Positions 24,898 to 33,129 of a DNA stretch of 64,000 nucleotides are shown here, piece after piece. The first letter of the stretch is position 1; every line of letters starts with the position of its first letter. Where the stretch lies: positions 1 to 64,000 of the forward strand of contig NZ_SOMN01000031.1 of NCBI RefSeq assembly GCF_004564235.1, in the 5' to 3' direction. Origin of the DNA: Cohnella luojiensis (GTDB lineage: Bacteria; Bacillota; Bacilli; Paenibacillales; Paenibacillaceae). The notes beneath the pieces are model-generated. The model saw only the letters and a program-made list of their open reading frames with translations. It made no database searches and was not told the DNA's origin. The position numbers were made by a program, and so were the translations under genes.

Positions 24898-25066
24898 GAA
24901 GGGGCTGTCTCAAAAGTCAATTTTAGGTTTTTTGAGCCCCCACTTTCGATGAATAATCAAGCCAAAGTAAAACCTCCATCCCCACTTTGATAGTGGATTT
25001 GGAGGTTTTCTTGTTCATATTTCGGGATTTACTTAATCGGTTCTACCCTTTTGGGATAGCCCCTTC
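24898..25066. mobile_element. MITE-like element, 169 bp, with 19-bp terminal inverted repeats
   Basis: GAAGGGGCTGTCTCAAAAG (24898-24916) and CTTTTGGGATAGCCCCTTC (25048-25066) are inverted repeats with two mismatches. The word GGGGCTGTCTCAAAAG is of the kind found at ends of IS elements in Firmicutes. Inside is a strong hairpin, AAAACCTCC...GGAGGTTTT (24969-25009). No transposase remains. It lies directly after the OppF-type gene and may also work as its terminator. Confidence 0.55.
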
Positions 25067-25385
25067 TTCACTCATAAATCCTCTCCACTCACGCAATTAG
25101 TAAACCTACGCAAACTACAACTCCTTAAACAAAGCCTCCAGTACGCAATTAGTTAGACTAGAGCTAACTAAGACCCTCCGCGCCGACTCCGTGCACCCAA
25201 TTAGTTTGACTAAAGCTAACTACGACCCTTCGCGCTGACTTCGAGCACCAATTTAGTTTGACCTACGTAAATAAGAACGAATTCTTAATAGTAGCAGCAA
25301 CTATTCCTGCACCAAGTTCGACCTGGTCCAAGATAAAAAAAGAAGCTGCTCAAAAGTTTATACTTTTGGGACAGCCCCTATATTA
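25060..25385 (-). repeat. Composite repeat element A (about three 51-52-bp units)
   Basis: Read on the minus strand: a left module from about 25382 (CCAAAAGTATAAACTTTTG hairpin, CTTGGTGCAGGAATAGTTG, CTACTATTAAGAATTCGT). Then come units with TAGTTAG-N7-CTAACTA and GGAGTCGGCGCGGAGGGTC, then a right module (GTACTGGAGGCTTTGTTTAA, GTAGTTTGCGTAGGTT, GGAGAGGATTTATGAGTGAA) ending in GGGGCTATCCCAAAAG. The same order is found in elements B and C. No gene in it. Confidence 0.8.
25337..25381 (-). terminator. Terminator of the SDR gene formed by the left end of element A
   Basis: Minus strand GCTGTCCCAAAAGT-ATA-AACTTTTGAGCAGC followed by TTCTTTTTTT, immediately after the stop at 25387. Confidence 0.75.
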
Positions 25386-25386
25386 C

Positions 25387-26406
25387 TTAGCCTTTAATTG
25401 CCGATACGGCAGCATCCAATGCACCGATAACCTTATCGCACCAGACATCGAATTCCTTATCCTCTTTTTGATGTTCGGGATGGGCCAAAATATATTCAAT
25501 CGTTTGCCTAATCCCTTGGTCGAGCCGCGTCGTTGCAACGAATTCGGGAACGAGTCTCTTCAGCTTCGAATTATCGAAAACGACGGAATTCGCCTTGTCC
25601 CCTAGTAGTCCGCCCCTATAATCCTCTTTGCTGCATGCAGCTAGGAATTCCGACGAAACATGGACGGCATTTAGTTTTACTCCAAGAGAATCGGCAATAA
25701 CCTCGTAGATTTGATTCCAAGTAACCGTCTCATCCGAAGTGATATGAACGGACTCTCCAATCGCATGAATATTTCCCATTAAACCTATGAAGCCTTTTGC
25801 AAAATCGCTATTGTACGTCATGGTCCAGAGAGAAGTTCCGTCCCCATGAATGATCACGGGTTTGTTCTCCAGCATGCGCTTAGCCACCTGCCAAGTCCCC
25901 TTGCTTCCATGCACGCCAAGCGGAATGGTACGCTCATCATAGGTGTGGCTTGGTCTTACGATCGTAATCGGAAAGCCGTTCTCGCGATACTGCTTGATTA
26001 GATAGTCTTCGCAGGCAATTTTGTTTCTGGAATACTCCCAATACGGATTGGATAACGGAGTTCCCTCCGTAATTCTATAATCGGATAATGGCGTTTGATA
26101 GGCCGAGGCGGAGCTAATGAACATAAACTGCTTCGTTTTACCATTGAATAGACGATAATCTCTTTCCAATTGGGCTGGCACGAATGCGATAAAATCGGCG
26201 ACGACGTCGAACTCCAAGTTCGCGATCAGCTTAGCTACTTGATCTTCATCGTTTATATCCGCTTGAATGAGGTTTACGCCGGTAGGCAGGTTATCGTTTC
26301 TGGTACCCCTATTCAGCAGGTAAAGCTCGCATCCTTGTTCCAGTAACTGCTTGGTAATCGCAGAGCTGATCGTTCCCGTTCCTCCGATAAATAGCGCTTT
26401 CATCAT
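25387..26406 (-). CDS. NAD(P)-dependent epimerase/reductase (extended SDR family)
   Basis: 339 residues; two adjacent ATG codons at 26406 and 26403, the second better spaced from GGAGG. Rossmann motif FIGGTGTISSAI (7-18), catalytic YSRNK near 143-147 with Ser in MFISSASAYQ, then a substrate domain with VRPSHTYDERTIPLG and GDGTSLWTMTYNSDFAKGF. This pattern fits the UDP-sugar epimerase-like branch of atypical SDRs. Substrate unknown. It is next to, but separated by a terminator from, a mannose-1-phosphate guanylyltransferase gene, so a sugar-nucleotide role is possible. Confidence 0.86.
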   Translation of the reverse strand: MMKALFIGGTGTISSAITKQLLEQGCELYLLNRGTRNDNLPTGVNLIQADINDEDQVAKLIANLEFDVVADFIAFVPAQLERDYRLFNGKTKQFMFISSASAYQTPLSDYRITEGTPLSNPYWEYSRNKIACEDYLIKQYRENGFPITIVRPSHTYDERTIPLGVHGSKGTWQVAKRMLENKPVIIHGDGTSLWTMTYNSDFAKGFIGLMGNIHAIGESVHITSDETVTWNQIYEVIADSLGVKLNAVHVSSEFLAACSKEDYRGGLLGDKANSVVFDNSKLKRLVPEFVATTRLDQGIRQTIEYILAHPEHQKEDKEFDVWCDKVIGALDAAVSAIKG

Positions 26407-26448
26407 TCAACCTCCATGAGTTCGTTTTTTCTTAAAGATAGCACTCGC

Positions 26449-26541
26449 TCATAGAGAAAACAAATCCAGTATCCGCTCCAAGGTTTCTACTCCCTGCTTC
26501 TCAGCCTCTCTTGCACGCTGCAGGGCATTTTTGGAATTTAA
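26449..26541 (-). pseudogene. Short C-terminal coding remnant, unidentified
   Basis: Minus-strand frame ending ALQRAREAEKQGVETLERIL...FSL-TGA, a well-formed amphipathic helix with no start or ribosome site, lying just beyond the terminator of the manC-like gene. It looks like the tail of a lost gene. I do not recognise the family. Confidence 0.3.
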
Positions 26542-26543
26542 GA

Positions 26544-26580
26544 AAAGAAGCTGGGGGCATATGATGCCTCCAGCTTCTTT
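26544..26580 (-). terminator. Terminator of the polysaccharide cluster
   Basis: AAAGAAGCTGG...CCAGCTTCTTTT on the minus strand with inner GGCAT/ATGCC, overlapping the stop codon of the manC-like gene. Confidence 0.8.
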
Positions 26581-27964
26581 ATAGATCTTTATTATTGCAA
26601 TATCGCATCATTTCATCCCATGTCGTAGCTATACGAATGATATCCTCATCAACCAGTTCGGTCCCAATTTGGATTTCAATAAATTCAAGAGGCGTAATCG
26701 CCTTAATGGCGTGCTTGGCGCCGGCAGGAATTTGTAGAACGTCTCCGGTTTGAATCCGATAATTCACCGCATCCAGCATGAATTCTCCGGTACCGGATAG
26801 GATGGTCCAGGTTTCGCTCCTCTTCCGATGCAGATGATAGCTTGTATTTTTCCCGGGCAACATTTCTACTTTCTTCGTTAAGGTTTCCGTTTCCATTTCC
26901 GTCTTCGAACGGTCTAATATTCGATAGGTTCCCCATCTTTTTTCCGTATACATGGGCTTTTGAGGGGAGTTGAGCATCTTTTTAATTTGATTGGATTTGG
27001 CTTTATTCGCAACAAGAATGCCATCGGCGCTTGCGGCTACGATAATATTCGAAACGCCGATAACGTGAACCGGATGCGCAAGCTCATTGACCAGATGCGT
27101 TTCAATGGAATCGCTTGATACCTCGCCTAGACCGATGACGCTGTTTCCGAAATAATCCGGAAGCACGCCCCAGTCGCCTAGATCCTGCCAAGCTTTGTCG
27201 TAAGGAATGACGACCGACTGACGTGTTTTCTCCACGACCTCTACATCGAAACTAGCTTCGGGAAGATGCTCATAGCGGTCAAGCAGCTCGTCATATCCTA
27301 TGGGCAGACCTTTGCTATTTAAACTAGAAAGCATGAACGACAAGGAGAAAGCAAACACGCCGCAGTTCCACAACGCGTTTTGGTTGATCAGGCGAATTGC
27401 GTTCTCTTCATTAGGCTTCTCGACGAATTGAGAAATAGAGTAATAATCATTCGGTACGGAATCCGTCCCACCGGCTTGTTGCGGCACAATATAGCCATAT
27501 TGGCAGGAGGGACGCTTGGGAGTCGTGCCGAGAAGGGCCAGATCCGATTTCGATCGAGAAAGGACCCCGGGAAATTGGCGAAGCAAATCGAAAAATTCCG
27601 ACTCGACGAATATATCGGCCGGAATAACGCATACCGTTTCATCCAGAGTCGCCGGCAGCTTGGAATGCAAATAACTTGCTGCTAATGCAACTGCCGTAAA
27701 GGTTCCCCTTTTATGAGGTTCGGCAATAATAGGAATTTTGTCGCCTACATGATTTTGTATAATTTCCACTTGGCTCTCATGCGCAACGATAGAGGCGGAT
27801 GAAAGCAATCCCGCTTCATCCAATTGTCTGCATACCCTCTGAATCATGGATTCCTTGCCGCCATCTTCCGACGGTAGGAGCTTTAGAAATATTTTGGATC
27901 GAATCTCGTTAGATAACGGCCAAAGTCTTTTTCCGGAACCGCCGCTCAATAGAACAATCCGCAA
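26579..27964 (-). CDS. manC: Mannose-1-phosphate guanylyltransferase with cupin domain (ManC/AlgA-type)
   Basis: About 461 residues. The frame opens with ATG at 27970, but GGAGG is only one base away; a TTG at 27964 is 7 bases from it and gives the family N-terminus, so I prefer TTG. Residues 1-290: nucleotidyltransferase with pyrophosphorylase signature LLSGGSGKRLWPLSNE, then IPADIFVE and FVEKPNEENA. Residues about 350-450: mannose-6-phosphate isomerase-like cupin (WGTYRIL, LPGKNTSYHLHRKRSETW, IPAGAKHAI). Makes GDP-mannose from mannose-1-phosphate and GTP. Last gene after two glycosyltransferase-like genes, so GDP-mannose probably feeds them. Confidence 0.9.
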   Translation of the reverse strand: MRIVLLSGGSGKRLWPLSNEIRSKIFLKLLPSEDGGKESMIQRVCRQLDEAGLLSSASIVAHESQVEIIQNHVGDKIPIIAEPHKRGTFTAVALAASYLHSKLPATLDETVCVIPADIFVESEFFDLLRQFPGVLSRSKSDLALLGTTPKRPSCQYGYIVPQQAGGTDSVPNDYYSISQFVEKPNEENAIRLINQNALWNCGVFAFSLSFMLSSLNSKGLPIGYDELLDRYEHLPEASFDVEVVEKTRQSVVIPYDKAWQDLGDWGVLPDYFGNSVIGLGEVSSDSIETHLVNELAHPVHVIGVSNIIVAASADGILVANKAKSNQIKKMLNSPQKPMYTEKRWGTYRILDRSKTEMETETLTKKVEMLPGKNTSYHLHRKRSETWTILSGTGEFMLDAVNYRIQTGDVLQIPAGAKHAIKAITPLEFIEIQIGTELVDEDIIRIATTWDEMMRYCNNKDL

Positions 27965-28002
27965 GTACATTCCTCCCCCTCGAAAAATTGGAGCGGCGAT
28001 CT

Positions 28003-29121
28003 TTACCTTTTATTCCGGATTACCTTTTCTACCGCTTTTTTCAATGAAATACCCGCACGGTTCCAAGACAGGTTCAACGCATCAAGCCTGCCTCGCCGTC
28101 CTTTCTTTTTGCATAGAAGAGGATTTTTGTACGCTTTTCTCATCAGTCTTTTTAAGCTGCCGATATCGGGTTCCGCCCACCGTTGTCCTTTTCCCGCAAA
28201 CAAATAGCGAAATTGAGTAGATATCGACGATTTACGATTCATGCCGATAACGGGAGATTGTAATCTATAGTTAATTAAGAAAGAATTTTTACTTGTTAAG
28301 AAGTCCATGTGTCCGCCCCAACCCGTCGCTATTACGGGAATACCGCTGGCTAACGCTTCTAAAAACGGCAAGCCGACTCCTTCGCCTCTTGTAGGAAGAA
28401 CGAACGCATGACCGCGCGTATAAATCCCTCTCAGCTTCTCGGAATTTAGACGTCGGGCGATAACCATAACCGGTGCCGTTTTCTTGCGAATTCCAAGCCT
28501 TTTTTTGTAGGTTAGCATTCGGTTGCGGATCCATCTTTCGTTCTGGTAAGGAGCGTATCCGTTCGTCTTGATGATCAAAAGCACTTTGTCTTTGGAAGAA
28601 AACTCTTCCCAATATGCCTTTAATAAAGCTTCGGGATTTTTGCGGTGCTGAAAGCCGAAGACCGAAACGAAGATAAATCGTCCATTTGCGTTTTTTAGCG
28701 GCAGCTTCCGATTCCTTGGATTAAAAGTTCGGCTATTCACTCCATGCGGAACAATGAATATCGGAACCTTCACTCCGCTGTTCCGCATGGCCTGCTTGTT
28801 CTGGCGCGAGGGGACGCACACGCCATCGACCCGATTAATTGGAGTCCGCCATCGATTAGGGATCCGGGTCGTCTCCCAGACGGTATTTATGATAATCGCG
28901 TTAAAATGCTTTCTTTCCTTCTTTACGTTAAGGGTATCGGGCGGGTAATGATAAATTAAGACCCTGGGTCTTTTGGAATTTCGTAGTGACCGCTTTCTCG
29001 CAGTTCCGACTGCGGTGCTTACCCCTTGCCGTCTTAACGCTCGAACATATTCTCTGCTCACGGACCCCAGACCGGAGGCTCGCTTGACAGGTCCTTTCCA
29101 TACGACTTGATAACGAGTCAC
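28003..29121 (-). CDS. Glycosyltransferase family 4 (GT-B fold)
   Basis: 372 residues, GTG start overlapping the preceding stop by 4 bp (GTGA). N-terminal acceptor half with VWKGPVKRASGLGSVSREYV, middle FVSVFGFQHRKNPEALLKA, and the donor-binding C-terminal block GHAFVLPTRGEGVGLPFLEA followed by SGIPVIATGWGGHMDFL. The EGxGLPxLEA motif (E-x7-E) is typical of GT4 enzymes using nucleotide-activated hexoses. Strongly basic. Likely adds mannose or a related sugar to a surface or spore polymer; the neighbouring GDP-mannose gene supports that by context only. Confidence 0.88.
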   Translation of the reverse strand: MTRYQVVWKGPVKRASGLGSVSREYVRALRRQGVSTAVGTARKRSLRNSKRPRVLIYHYPPDTLNVKKERKHFNAIIINTVWETTRIPNRWRTPINRVDGVCVPSRQNKQAMRNSGVKVPIFIVPHGVNSRTFNPRNRKLPLKNANGRFIFVSVFGFQHRKNPEALLKAYWEEFSSKDKVLLIIKTNGYAPYQNERWIRNRMLTYKKRLGIRKKTAPVMVIARRLNSEKLRGIYTRGHAFVLPTRGEGVGLPFLEALASGIPVIATGWGGHMDFLTSKNSFLINYRLQSPVIGMNRKSSISTQFRYLFAGKGQRWAEPDIGSLKRLMRKAYKNPLLCKKKGRRGRLDALNLSWNRAGISLKKAVEKVIRNKR

Positions 29122-29942
29122 CGTTTCATCACATCGGTTTTTCTTGCATAGCCTTTACGCTTGTGAAACGAGATCGATCGATACTTTTGCGACAGCGTCT
29201 TGATTCGTTTTGGCGTGATTTGCGCAAAGTTCATATTTAAGCTCTTATTCAACGCTTTCTTGAGGACTAGCCCGTCGGGGTTTCTAGAGTAGAGGAAGTT
29301 GCCGTAGGTTTCAAATTCGGAGAAAGCAAACTGCTTCGATTTGTCTATCTTTCTTAATATCGCCGAATACCAGTTCGAATGGTTTTTCGATGCAATAGCC
29401 TTTTTCAGCTGCCTCAGCTTCGATTTTTCAAACAGCATATAGTGGGTAACAAAGGACGAGGGCGCGGCAGCCCTTTTTCCCATCAGCTTGCGATAAGTTT
29501 TAAAATATTCGGGTTGGCTCCACTTTCTGCAATAAAACATCGTCTTATGACCTGATCTGAAAATATGCGGGCGAATTAATACGGTGTCTGCGTCAATTAC
29601 CAAAAAATAATCCGATTTACATAAAGAGTCGCCGCTCATTTTCAATAATTGCTGGAAAAGCCACCCTGATCGTTCCCATTTCTTAGAGCGGTAGTGAATG
29701 TTTTTCTTAGTGATGGGAAGAACCGTGTTTTCATCGACGAATTTGCATCCTTTTCGTCTGCACAGTTCTATCATTTTATTCCGTTTCGGCGCAACGATCA
29801 GAATTCTGCCAATGGGATGTTTTACGTGTTTTTTGACGGCGTCAATCACATGGGGTAGCGTCTTTAAATCCTTCTCGATTGCAGGGATCAAGACATCTAT
29901 TTTAGTGTTGCTGCTTAATCGAGCCTTGATGGGGACTGACAT
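29118..29942 (-). CDS. Glycosyltransferase-like protein (DUF6492-like, DxD motif)
   Basis: About 274 residues from the ATG at 29942, 8 bases after GGAG; a TTG at 29963 without a ribosome site would add seven residues. GT-A-like features: IDVLIPAIEKDLKTLPHVID at the start, a DxD motif in YFLVIDADTVLIRP, and SEFETYGNFLY near the C-terminus. Members with this pattern are annotated as DUF6492 and are thought to be sugar transferases; I assign it from motif memory. First gene of the three-gene polysaccharide cluster, translationally coupled to the GT4 gene. Very rich in Lys and Arg. Confidence 0.75.
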   Translation of the reverse strand: MSVPIKARLSSNTKIDVLIPAIEKDLKTLPHVIDAVKKHVKHPIGRILIVAPKRNKMIELCRRKGCKFVDENTVLPITKKNIHYRSKKWERSGWLFQQLLKMSGDSLCKSDYFLVIDADTVLIRPHIFRSGHKTMFYCRKWSQPEYFKTYRKLMGKRAAAPSSFVTHYMLFEKSKLRQLKKAIASKNHSNWYSAILRKIDKSKQFAFSEFETYGNFLYSRNPDGLVLKKALNKSLNMNFAQITPKRIKTLSQKYRSISFHKRKGYARKTDVMKR

Positions 29943-30026
29943 ATCTTCATCTCCATTTAGCAAGTAATGAGATCATGATATGCCAGTATGGAGGAAAAGG
30001 AACAGGCAGTACTCTATATGTCCGAC

Positions 30027-30842
30027 TCAGTAATTTACGATTCGTTTTCTAATCGGCTTGCGGCCTTTGCCGTAAGGAATGCAGAGCGGAGTTCCGAATA
30101 TAGGATCCGCCGTCACTTGGCATTCCATATCGAATACCTCACGGATGAAATGATCGTTTACGATCATTTCGGGCTCGCCTTGCGCGTAGATATCGCCGTC
30201 TTTGACGGCTACGATATGATGCGCATAACGACAGGCGAGATTGATGTCATGAAGCACCATTACGATGGTTCTGTTTTCTTGCTCGTTAAGGTCGAATAAC
30301 AGATCGAGAATTTCGATCTGATGCGTCATATCCAAGTAGGTCGTCGGTTCGTCCAATAGAATCGTTGCCGTGTTCTGAGCGAGCGTCATCGCAATCCAAG
30401 CCCGCTGTCGTTGTCCGCCGGAGAGCGAGTCTACCGAACGGTTTGACAGTTCGTCCATACGGGTAACTTCAAGCGCCTTCTTGACCATTTTCTCATCCTC
30501 AAGAGACCATTGCTGAAGGAAGCTTTGGTAGGGATATCGGCCTTGCTTCACTAGCTGCTGTACGGACAGTCCTTCCGGAGCGATCGGACCTTGCGGCAAT
30601 ATGGCGAGACGTCTGGCCACTTCTTTGCTCGATAGCTTGGCAATATCGCTGCCATCAAGCACGATGGAGCCCTCTTGAGGCTTTAATAAGCGGGCGAGCG
30701 AACGCAGCAACGTTGATTTGCCGCAGCCGTTGCTGCCGATAAATACCGTTATTTTACCTTCGGGAATAAGCAAATCGAGATTCGAAAAAACCGGCTTTTT
30801 TCCGTAGGATAAAGTAAGGTTGTTCGCTTGAATAACGGACAC
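30027..30842 (-). CDS. Iron-siderophore ABC transporter ATPase (FecE/YusV-type)
   Basis: About 271 residues. The frame opens with GTG at 30851 but GGGAG overlaps it; the GTG at 30842 is 8 bases away and preferred. Walker A GSNGCGKST, signature SLSGGQRQRAWIAM, Walker B ATILLDEPTTYLD, switch His in MVLHDINLACRYAHH. The LLDEPTTYLDM and HDINLA wording is typical of FepC/FhuC/YusV ATPases. Last gene of the permease-permease-ATPase operon, 15 bp after the second permease; Fur-controlled from the 33.0-kb region. Confidence 0.93.
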   Translation of the reverse strand: MSVIQANNLTLSYGKKPVFSNLDLLIPEGKITVFIGSNGCGKSTLLRSLARLLKPQEGSIVLDGSDIAKLSSKEVARRLAILPQGPIAPEGLSVQQLVKQGRYPYQSFLQQWSLEDEKMVKKALEVTRMDELSNRSVDSLSGGQRQRAWIAMTLAQNTATILLDEPTTYLDMTHQIEILDLLFDLNEQENRTIVMVLHDINLACRYAHHIVAVKDGDIYAQGEPEMIVNDHFIREVFDMECQVTADPIFGTPLCIPYGKGRKPIRKRIVNY

Positions 30843-30856
30843 GAGATTCACTCCCT

Positions 30857-31924
30857 TTATGAGCTGCGATGGCGGTATAGCAAGTAGATAAAGAACGGCG
30901 CGCCGATTGCGGCGGTAAATACGCCGGCTGGAATATCGAGCGGGATAAACGCAACTCTAGCGACAAGATCGGATAACAACAATACGAGCGAGCCAATCAG
31001 CGCCGATACCGGAATGACTCCGCCGTATGCGGGTCCGACAAGCTTGCGGGCCATATGAGGAGCCATCAGGCCGATAAAATTGATCGCACCGCCAATAGCG
31101 ACTGCCGCGCCCGCAAGCGCAACGCTGACGAGGAGCAGAATCGTTCTTTTGACGTGAACGGAGCTGCCGACGCTGGTAGCGACCTCGTCCCCTAACTCTT
31201 GAACATTCAAATGCCTGGCGTATAGAAGAGAAACGGGCAATAACACGGCAATCCATGGCAGCAGAGTGAGAACGTCCCGTTCCCAGGATACGCCATATAT
31301 GCTTCCCGTCATGAAAGTAAATGCTTTAACGGCTACGGCTGTCGGCGTGAAAGATGCCGTCAGGATGAGCATGTAGGAAACCGCCGTTAACGCGGTAGCC
31401 ATTCCGATCCCGATTAGCACGAGCCTGAGCGGAGTAATGCCGCGGCGATAGGCGAATAGATAGATCAGGAAGGCGGCAGCGAAAGCCCCGCCGATTGAAC
31501 TTATAGGCATAAAGCGAATACTTAAATGGGAGAAATACAGGATGAAAATAATCGTGCCCAGAGAAGCTCCTCCCGAGATCCCTATCACATCCGGCGAGGT
31601 AAGCGGGTTGCGCACGATGCCTTGCAGCAGAGCTCCTGAGACGGCAAGCGCCGAGCCCACCATAACCGCGATGATCACACGTGGCATTCTTAGGGAGAAA
31701 ATAATCATGGAATGCGAGGACTCGCCGATACTCGCACCACCCAACCCCATCGCTTCGAGAAGAGAACGGATGACAGCGATAGGACTTATTATTGTACTTC
31801 CTAGACCAACACATACGATTATGGCGACCAAATTAGCAGCTATCAATAGCAAGATCATGGTAAGGGTTCTGCGATCGATTTGGAAGGAATGATTACGGCC
31901 TCTAAGCGTCAACCAGTTACTCAT
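30857..31924 (-). CDS. Iron-siderophore ABC transporter permease (FecCD family)
   Basis: 355 residues with about ten membrane helices. FecCD/BtuC hallmarks: LRMPRVIIAVMVGSALAVSG, LQGIVRNPLTSPDVIGISGG and the cytoplasmic GGAINFIGLMAPHMARKLVG block that contacts the ATPase. The ATG at 31924 overlaps the previous permease stop by 8 bp. Forms a heterodimeric channel with it. Confidence 0.93.
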   Translation of the reverse strand: MSNWLTLRGRNHSFQIDRRTLTMILLLIAANLVAIIVCVGLGSTIISPIAVIRSLLEAMGLGGASIGESSHSMIIFSLRMPRVIIAVMVGSALAVSGALLQGIVRNPLTSPDVIGISGGASLGTIIFILYFSHLSIRFMPISSIGGAFAAAFLIYLFAYRRGITPLRLVLIGIGMATALTAVSYMLILTASFTPTAVAVKAFTFMTGSIYGVSWERDVLTLLPWIAVLLPVSLLYARHLNVQELGDEVATSVGSSVHVKRTILLLVSVALAGAAVAIGGAINFIGLMAPHMARKLVGPAYGGVIPVSALIGSLVLLLSDLVARVAFIPLDIPAGVFTAAIGAPFFIYLLYRHRSS

Positions 31925-32930
31925 CCTGCGTGCCCCCTCTTCTAGCGATATAAACGAAGAAAGGTACGCCTATAATAGCGGTCATGACGCCGACAGGCAC
32001 TTCCTTGGGAAAAGAAATATACCGCGATCCGATGTCGGCGGCGAGTAGTAAAATACCGCCAAGCACAGCGCAGTATGGAATGACCCAACGATAGTCGATA
32101 CCTACCAAGTAACGCGTAAGATGCGGAATAATGATCCCAACGAAAGCGATCGGACCCGCAATGGATACGGAACCGCCTGCAAGCAAGACGATGATGATTG
32201 CGGCTGCTAGTTTAACGTATATCGTTTTCTGTCCTAGCCCCGTTGCGACATCTTCTCCAAGCGAGAGCAAATTCATATGTCTGGCGAGCACCCATGCGCC
32301 TATTAGCGCAATTCCCATATAGGGAGCGGCCGTCGTGAAAATACCCATGTCGCGCCCGGCCACCGAACCGACAAACCAATACAAGACTTGATCGAACGTT
32401 TGCCCGCCCGTCAGCAGGACTCCAAGCGAGAGCGACGAGAAAAAAGCCGTCATTGCGGCACCGGCGAGCGTAACTTTAAGCGGAGTCAGTCCATCGCTTC
32501 CCATTGAGCCAAGTACGTATACAAGCAAGGCCGTGAAGGCCGCGCCGATGAAACCAAGCGCAGCGAAAGTTGCTAGACTGCCTGCTCCGAAGAAAGCGGA
32601 GCCGACGACGATGAAGAAAGCGGCCCCCGCATTAATACCGAAAAGGCTCGGCGAAGCGAGCGGGTTGCGCGTAATGCCTTGCATCAAGGAACCTGCAACG
32701 GCTAGACTAGCCCCGGCGATTCCGGCAATAAGAGCGCGCGGCACCCTCGCGGTTCTAATGATGAGATGCTCTTGCGAGCCATTAAAAGCAGTGTATGATT
32801 TCACGATCGTATACCAGCTTATATCGGTCACGCCGAAAGCGATGCTGCATAGGATTCCGGCAACGAAGACGATCAGACCGAGCAGCAATCCTGCGATCTT
32901 CTGCGAGCGCGTCGTAAGTAAAGTGTTCAT
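31917..32930 (-). CDS. Iron-siderophore ABC transporter permease (FecCD family)
   Basis: 337 residues, about ten membrane helices. Family motifs: TARVPRALIAGIAGASLAVA, LMQGITRNPLASPSLFGINA and SIAGPIAFVGIIIPHLTRYL. AGAGGATAGG upstream of the ATG. First gene of the leftward permease-permease-ATPase operon, reading from a Fur-flanked promoter shared with the rightward binding-protein gene. Confidence 0.93.
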   Translation of the reverse strand: MNTLLTTRSQKIAGLLLGLIVFVAGILCSIAFGVTDISWYTIVKSYTAFNGSQEHLIIRTARVPRALIAGIAGASLAVAGSLMQGITRNPLASPSLFGINAGAAFFIVVGSAFFGAGSLATFAALGFIGAAFTALLVYVLGSMGSDGLTPLKVTLAGAAMTAFFSSLSLGVLLTGGQTFDQVLYWFVGSVAGRDMGIFTTAAPYMGIALIGAWVLARHMNLLSLGEDVATGLGQKTIYVKLAAAIIIVLLAGGSVSIAGPIAFVGIIIPHLTRYLVGIDYRWVIPYCAVLGGILLLAADIGSRYISFPKEVPVGVMTAIIGVPFFVYIARRGGTQDE

Positions 32931-32994
32931 CCTATCCTCTTTCCGATTTTCCTATGGCGATTATAAAATAGGAGCGATTATTAGGCACAAAGTA

Positions 32995-33023
32995 ATTCTA
33001 GGCGATGTTGCGGAGAGTGTCAA
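32995..33023 (-). promoter_or_regulatory. Promoter of the siderophore permease operon
   Basis: Minus strand TTGACA (33023-33018), 17-bp spacer, TAGAAT (33000-32995), with Fur box 1 just upstream of the -35. Confidence 0.75.
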
Positions 33024-33026
33024 TGA

Positions 33027-33110
33027 ATATGAGAATCATTATCACATCCATTGACTTCGATCGTTTTCCCTGTTATAGTTTCACTTGTCGACAATGAGAA
33101 TCATTATCAT
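33027..33110. promoter_or_regulatory. Two Fur boxes flanking the binding-protein promoter
   Basis: Box 1 (about 33028-33046) and box 2 (about 33093-33110) both contain TGAGAATCATTATCA, close to the GATAATGATTATCATTATC consensus. Between them is the rightward promoter TTGACT (33051-33056), 17 bp, TATAGT (33074-33079). Fur with iron would shut off both divergent units. Strong sequence match; regulation by family knowledge. Confidence 0.85.
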
Positions 33111-33129
33111 AAAAAAGGGAGTTAATGTA

